DNA of 64,000 nt from assembly GCA_947597925.1 (NCBI GenBank), contig CANQFA010000001.1:124001-188000 (forward strand), given 5' to 3'. The DNA is from an uncultured Clostridia bacterium (GTDB lineage: Bacteria > Bacillota > Clostridia > Christensenellales > Borkfalkiaceae). Under the pieces are notes generated by a model. The model was not told the DNA's origin and searched no databases. It worked only from the letters and a program-made list of their open reading frames with translations. The position numbers and the translations under genes are program-made. Positions 59,343-64,000 of the stretch are shown in pieces. Position 1 is the stretch's first letter, and each line of letters opens with the position of its first letter.

Positions 59343-61649
59343 ATGAAAAAGCTCGTACGCGAATTCGAATTTTCGGACGAACAACTTCATGCCGTAAGGG
59401 GTCTGGCACGCGCCGTGGGAGTCACCGAGACGACGGCATCCATTCTCTATGCCCGCGGCGCCGATACGCCCGAAAAGGCGGATGCCTTCCTCCATCCCTC
59501 CGAGGCGCACTTCCTCTCGCCCTTCCTTATGCGGGGGATGCGGGAGGCGGTCGACCTCCTCACCCGTGCCCGCGACGAGGAGTGGCGGGTCGCCGTCTTC
59601 GGCGACTACGATGCAGACGGGATAGGGGCATGCGCCATCCTCTCCCGCGCCCTCAGGCGGTTCGGCATCGAGCCCTATCTCTTCGTCCCCGAGCGCACCG
59701 ACGGCTACGGTCTCTCCGTCTCTGCCGTCGACCGCATCTTCGATGAATTTCTGCCCGACCTCGTGGTCACGGTGGACTGCGGCATCTCGTGTCACGACGA
59801 GGTGGAGTATATCAAGGAGCAGGGCGCGGATGTCATCGTCACCGACCATCACGAGCTCCCCGACCTCCTGCCCGACTGCATCGTCATAGACCCCAAACTC
59901 GAGGATGACTATCCCTACGACAACCTCTGCGGTGCGGGCGTCGCCTGGAAGCTTGCGGAGGCGCTCATCGGGAAGGAGGCGCGCGACCTCATCGACTTCG
60001 CCGCTCTCTCCACTGTGGCGGACAGCGTGCCCCTCACGGGCGAAAACCGCGATATCGTGGCGGTGGGCCTCGGCCGCATCGCCCATGCGCCCCGCCCCGT
60101 CTTTTCCGCTCTCCTCGGCAAGACGACGGAGGAGGTCACGGCGCAGACGGTCTCCTATACTTTGGCGCCCCGTGTCAATGCCGCGGGCAGGATGGGGGAT
60201 GCCGCCTCCGCCCTCAGACTCTTTACGAGCGAGGACGAGGAGGAGATCGCGGAGCTTGCCGCCCGCCTCGGCGGCTATAATGCCGAGCGGCAGAAGTGCT
60301 GCGACGAGCTCTACACCAAGGCGCGCGCGGAGATCGCCGCGAGCGGGGCCTTCGGCAACGTCGTCATGCTTGCGGGCGAGGACTGGAACGCGGGCTTTGT
60401 GGGCATCGTGGCGGCGCGGGTGGCGGAAGAATTTTCCCGTCCCGCCCTCCTCTTTGTGCGCCGCGGAAACATGCTGAAGGGGAGTGCGCGCTCCATAGAA
60501 AATGTCAATATCTTCGAGGCGCTCAGGAGCTGCTCGGAGCATATCGCCGAATTCGGCGGGCATGCGCAGGCGGCGGGCGTCAATGTGAGCGAAGGGGAAT
60601 TCGAAGCCCTCCGTCTCGCCCTCGACGACTACCTCGGCAGCCGCTACAGCCGCGAAGATTTCATCCCCGTGGTCTATATTTCGGGCGAATGGACGGAGGA
60701 TTTCGCGCGGGTGGCGCATGAGATCTCTCTCCTCGAGCCCTTCGGCGTGGGCAACCGCAGGCCCCTCTTCGCCATGAAGGCGGGCAAGCTCGATGCCGCA
60801 CCCTTAAAGCCCGACTCGCCTCACCTCTCCTTCCGCACGGGGGGATTCGACTTCATGTACTTCAACGGGGCGAAGGAGCTCGACATCCTGCAGAGCGACC
60901 TCGAAAAGACGGTCGTCTTCGAGTACAATCTCTCCCGTTTCCGCGGCAGGGAATATATCAAGGGCTTCGTCCGCTGCGTGCCCTACGACGGCATGAGCGG
61001 GCGGGAGGTGTGCCTCGACGCCCTCGAAAACGGCCTGCGCCGCCTCCTCCTGCCCGCACGGCAGGGCGAGGTGATGGGGGAGGAGGAACTGAAGGGATTT
61101 CTCGCCTCCCGCATCGAAAAGAGCGCCTATGGCCTGTGCGTGCTGACGGGGGACCGAAGGCTCCTCGCTCGCTATCCCGCACTCGAGGGGCTCTCGGTAG
61201 ACGTCTTCCGTCCCACCTCCTCGAGCGGGCTCAATACCGCGCTCTACGCCCCCGCGCCCGACTGCGCGCTCTCCGCTTTCCGCGAAGTGGTCGTGCTGGA
61301 GGGCGGGGCAAATCTTCCCGAGCTCGGCAATGCGAGATTGATTTTTGCACCCACCTTCGCGGACATGGGTGCCATGAAAGAGCTCAACTGTGACCGTGAG
61401 GCCCTCCTTGACGTTTTCCGCACCCTGCGGAGAAGGGAGGGGGTCGAGACGGGTCCGCGCTATGCGGCCTGCGCACGGCTCTTTAAGGATCTTCCGCCCG
61501 CCCAGACCGTATTTTCCCTCGCCGTCTTCGAGGAGCTCGGCCTTGTCACCCTCCGCGAGGGCAGGCTGCGCTTTATCAGGGGGAAAAAGACCGAACTCGG
61601 AAATTCCCGCATCTACCGCGCGGTGCTTCGCGCAAAGGAGGAAGGCTGA
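59343..61649 (+). CDS. recJ: Single-stranded-DNA-specific exonuclease RecJ
   Basis: 5'-3' ssDNA exonuclease of 768 residues. The DHH domain has VAVFGDYDADGIGACAIL, VVTVDCGIS and VIVTDHHELPDLLP (the DHH motif). The DHHA1 domain follows with SARSIENVNIFEAL and EFGGHAQAAGVNV (GGH). The last 240 residues are an extra C-terminal domain seen in long Firmicutes RecJ proteins. GGAGGAAGG precedes the ATG. TGATG overlap with the RelA/SpoT gene. Confidence 0.95.
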   Translation: MKKLVREFEFSDEQLHAVRGLARAVGVTETTASILYARGADTPEKADAFLHPSEAHFLSPFLMRGMREAVDLLTRARDEEWRVAVFGDYDADGIGACAILSRALRRFGIEPYLFVPERTDGYGLSVSAVDRIFDEFLPDLVVTVDCGISCHDEVEYIKEQGADVIVTDHHELPDLLPDCIVIDPKLEDDYPYDNLCGAGVAWKLAEALIGKEARDLIDFAALSTVADSVPLTGENRDIVAVGLGRIAHAPRPVFSALLGKTTEEVTAQTVSYTLAPRVNAAGRMGDAASALRLFTSEDEEEIAELAARLGGYNAERQKCCDELYTKARAEIAASGAFGNVVMLAGEDWNAGFVGIVAARVAEEFSRPALLFVRRGNMLKGSARSIENVNIFEALRSCSEHIAEFGGHAQAAGVNVSEGEFEALRLALDDYLGSRYSREDFIPVVYISGEWTEDFARVAHEISLLEPFGVGNRRPLFAMKAGKLDAAPLKPDSPHLSFRTGGFDFMYFNGAKELDILQSDLEKTVVFEYNLSRFRGREYIKGFVRCVPYDGMSGREVCLDALENGLRRLLLPARQGEVMGEEELKGFLASRIEKSAYGLCVLTGDRRLLARYPALEGLSVDVFRPTSSSGLNTALYAPAPDCALSAFREVVVLEGGANLPELGNARLIFAPTFADMGAMKELNCDREALLDVFRTLRRREGVETGPRYAACARLFKDLPPAQTVFSLAVFEELGLVTLREGRLRFIRGKKTELGNSRIYRAVLRAKEEG

Positions 61650-63781
61650 TGGACGCCATCCTGATGAAGATCTATGAGTTTTATTTGGGCGAGGAGCGCA
61701 ACATGCTCCTCAAGGCGTACGACTTCGCCAAGGCGGCGCATGCCAACCAGAAGCGTGCCTCGGGCGAGCCCTACTTCATCCATCCCTGCGCGGTGGCGGA
61801 GATCCTCGTGGACCTCGGGTTGGACGCCGAGACCATCGCCGCGGCCCTCCTCCACGACGTCATAGAGGATACCCCCGCGACGGAGGAGGATATCCGCCGC
61901 GAATTCGGCGAAAATGTCCTGACCCTCGTCTCGGGCGTCACCAAGCTCGATAAGATCGTCTTTAAGTCGCAGGAAGAGGAGGAGGCGGAGAACTTCCGCA
62001 AGATCTTCATCGCGATGGCGAAGGATATCCGCGTCATCATCATCAAACTCGCCGACCGCCTGCACAACATGCGCTCCCTCAACTATCTCTCCCCCGAGAG
62101 ACGGCAGAAGATGGCGCAGGAGACCCTCGACATCTATGCACCCATCGCAGGGAGGCTGGGTATCAGCCAGATCAAGTGCGAACTCGAGGACCTCTGCCTC
62201 AAATATCTCGACCCCGCGGCATTCGAATATCTCGTGGGCAACATCCACCAGAAACTCGAGGAGCGCAACCGCTTCGTCAACTTCGTGGTGGAGGAGATCC
62301 GCGGCATCCTCGAGGAGAGCGGCATCCGCGGCGAAGTCTTCGGGCGGCCCAAGCACTTCTACTCCATCTATAAGAAGATGAAGACCAAAAACCGCACTCT
62401 CGACCAGATCTATGACCTCACGGCGGTGCGCGTCATCGTGGCGACGGTCGATGAGTGCTACGAAGTCTTCGGCAAGATCCACAAGCGCTGGAAGCCCGTG
62501 CCGGGGCGCATCAAGGACTATATCGCGACGCCCAAACCCAACCTCTACCAATCCCTGCACACCACCGTGCTCACCAACTTCGGGCAGCCCTTCGAGATCC
62601 AGATCCGCACCGAAGAGATGCACCGCACGGCAGAGTACGGTATCGCGGCGCATTGGAAATATAAGGAGCAGCGGGATACCGAGACGACGCTCGACCAGCG
62701 CATCTCGTGGATCCGCGAGATGATGGACATCCAGGGGGGCCTGCGCGACTCCAAGGAATTCCTCGACACCGTAAAGGCGGAGCTCTACAGTCAGGAGCTG
62801 CTCGTCTTTACGCCGCAGAGCAAGGTCATCTCCCTGCCCGCGGGCGCCACGCCCGTGGACTTCGCCTATGCCATCCACTCCGAGGTGGGCAATCACTGCA
62901 TCGGGGCAAAGGTAAACGGCAAGATAGTTCCCCTCAACTCCACCCTCGAACTGGGGGACGTGGTGGAGATCATCACCTCGCCCACGAGCAAGGGCCCCTC
63001 GCGCGATTGGCTCAAATTCATCAAGTCCTCCTCCGCGAAGGCGAAGATCAAGAGCTTCTTCAAGCGCGAGACAAAGGAGGAGAACATCAAGCTCGGCAAG
63101 AGCATGCTCGAGGAGGCGGCAAAGAAGAGGGGATATTCGCTGTCCGAACTCCTGACGCCCGAGAGCTTCAAAAAGGTCTCCGAAAAACTCGCCTTTGACA
63201 CGCAGGACGAGATGTTCGCCGCCGTGGGGTATGGCGCCGTCTCCGTCAATCAGGTATTTTTCAAGCTCGTCGACTATTTCCGCAAGGAGGTGCCCCAGCC
63301 CATCGAGGTGCGCCCCTTCCGCGAGAAGCACGATGCGGGCGCCGTGACCGTAAAGGGCATGACGGGACTGCTCGTCTCCTTTGCGGGGTGCTGCTCGCCC
63401 GTGCCCGGCGACGACATCGTGGGATTTGTGACGCGGGGCAGGGGAGTCGTCATCCACAGGACGGACTGTCCCAATATGAAGAACGTGGAGCCCGAGCGCC
63501 TGCAGCCCGCCGAATGGACGGGCAAGACGGGCGAGGCGCGCTTCAAGGCGGCCATCGTCATCCGCGCGGAGGACCAGGGCGTCGCCCTCTCCGCCGTCTC
63601 CCAGTCCATCACCGAGATGAAGCTCTCCTTAAGCTCCATCAACGGGCGGTATGACAAGGCGGGCAATGCCATCGTGGAGGTCACGGTGTCCCTTCCCTCG
63701 CGGCAGGATGTGGAGACCTTGCTCGACAAGATCCGCGCCCATTCTCCCCGCATCATCGATGTGCACCGCATGAGCAACTGA
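61649..63781 (+). CDS. relA: Bifunctional (p)ppGpp synthetase/hydrolase (RelA/SpoT)
   Basis: Long RSH protein of 710 residues that makes and degrades (p)ppGpp. The hydrolase HD domain shows FIHPCAVAEIL, ALLHDVIEDT (HD) and KLADRLHNMRSL. The synthetase domain has RPKHFYSIYKKM, YDLTAVRVIV and KPNLYQSLHTTV. TGS (TPQSKVISLPAGATPVDFAYAIHS), a zinc-finger-like stretch (FAGCCSPVPGDDIVGF) and a C-terminal ACT domain complete the layout. Both catalytic domains look intact. It overlaps recJ and is followed by an MBL gene after 1 base. Confidence 0.96.
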   Translation: MDAILMKIYEFYLGEERNMLLKAYDFAKAAHANQKRASGEPYFIHPCAVAEILVDLGLDAETIAAALLHDVIEDTPATEEDIRREFGENVLTLVSGVTKLDKIVFKSQEEEEAENFRKIFIAMAKDIRVIIIKLADRLHNMRSLNYLSPERRQKMAQETLDIYAPIAGRLGISQIKCELEDLCLKYLDPAAFEYLVGNIHQKLEERNRFVNFVVEEIRGILEESGIRGEVFGRPKHFYSIYKKMKTKNRTLDQIYDLTAVRVIVATVDECYEVFGKIHKRWKPVPGRIKDYIATPKPNLYQSLHTTVLTNFGQPFEIQIRTEEMHRTAEYGIAAHWKYKEQRDTETTLDQRISWIREMMDIQGGLRDSKEFLDTVKAELYSQELLVFTPQSKVISLPAGATPVDFAYAIHSEVGNHCIGAKVNGKIVPLNSTLELGDVVEIITSPTSKGPSRDWLKFIKSSSAKAKIKSFFKRETKEENIKLGKSMLEEAAKKRGYSLSELLTPESFKKVSEKLAFDTQDEMFAAVGYGAVSVNQVFFKLVDYFRKEVPQPIEVRPFREKHDAGAVTVKGMTGLLVSFAGCCSPVPGDDIVGFVTRGRGVVIHRTDCPNMKNVEPERLQPAEWTGKTGEARFKAAIVIRAEDQGVALSAVSQSITEMKLSLSSINGRYDKAGNAIVEVTVSLPSRQDVETLLDKIRAHSPRIIDVHRMSN

Positions 63782-63782
63782 G

Positions 63783-64000
63783 ATGAAGATCTTTTCCATC
63801 GAGCCCATGGGGTTCGCCGCAAACAGCTATCTTCTGACCGCGGACGGCGTGCATGCCGTCGCCATAGACCCCGCACAGCCGCGCATTGCCGAGGAGGCGG
63901 AGCGGCTCGGCCTCGAGGTCTCCTTCTGCCTCCTGACGCATGGGCACTTCGACCATATCGGCGGATGTGCCGCCCTGCAGGCCCGCGGCGCGAAGGTGGG
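63783..64000 (+). CDS. Metallo-beta-lactamase-fold hydrolase, 3' end cut by the window
   Basis: The first 72 codons of an MBL-fold protein. The start IFSIEPMGFAANSYLL is typical of the glyoxalase II-like group, and LTHGHFDHIGG provides the HxHxDH metal motif (His53, His55, Asp57, His58). It begins 2 bases after the relA stop and belongs to the recJ-relA operon. In Firmicutes this position often holds a YcbL/GloB-like hydrolase. The substrate is not inferable from the visible part. Confidence 0.88.
   Translation, partial: MKIFSIEPMGFAANSYLLTADGVHAVAIDPAQPRIAEEAERLGLEVSFCLLTHGHFDHIGGCAALQARGAKV

Overview
The window comes from a GC-rich, spore-forming member of the Firmicutes, most likely an uncultured Clostridia lineage. 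It carries SpoIIE, a GerA-type germinant receptor operon, YqfC/YqfD, and a SCIFF peptide with its radical SAM maturase, which is a clostridial hallmark. Housekeeping promoters are easy to read as TTGACA-like / TATAAT-like pairs with 16-18 bp spacers, and most genes have an AGGAGG-type Shine-Dalgarno (SD) site. I cannot name a genus from the sequence alone.

Left part (1-19.9 kb). A partial M20 dipeptidase, radC and a two-component system lead into intergenic palindromic repeats around a pilin gene and the RNase P RNA gene. An Lgt-like and a CPBP protease pair follow, then a prepilin cluster, a 1203-residue secreted or lipoprotein with an internal duplication, hsp20, a pyridoxal kinase, a small metal-binding protein, a Pr6Pr-type membrane protein, tRNA-Ser(GCU), inorganic pyrophosphatase, a flavin reductase-like protein and spoIIE.

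Middle part (19.5-43.6 kb). A structured RNA candidate of about 370 nt lies between the gerA operon and spoIIE. Then come a MacB-like ABC transporter, class II aldolase opposite gapA, and the conserved yqfC-yqfD-phoH-HD phosphodiesterase-ybeY-era-yqzL-recO operon. The translation block rpmG-secE-nusG-rplK-rplA and rplJ-rplL follows. After it are a divergent cyclophilin-like lipoprotein, a deletion remnant of the ABC transporter, a Myb-like protein, a ruvX-DUF1292 fusion and queH.

Right part (43.6-64 kb). An XRE regulator, a phospholipase C-like protein and the argH-yggS pair precede the ruvC-ruvA-ruvB-queA-(element)-tgt-yajC run. A small serine-recombinase element of about 2.47 kb has inserted in the 3' end of queA, separating it from tgt, and appears to supply a new promoter for tgt. 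SCIFF and its maturase, secD-secF, recJ, a RelA/SpoT protein and the start of a metallo-beta-lactamase-fold gene finish the window.

Two genome-scale patterns stand out. First, at least six genes (spoIIE, the HMA protein, the ABC transporter, ruvX, an XRE regulator, ruvC) have a -10 box only 6-10 nt before the start codon, which predicts leaderless mRNAs. Second, queuosine genes (queH, queA, tgt) are spread along the window, with the mobile element sitting inside that pathway.
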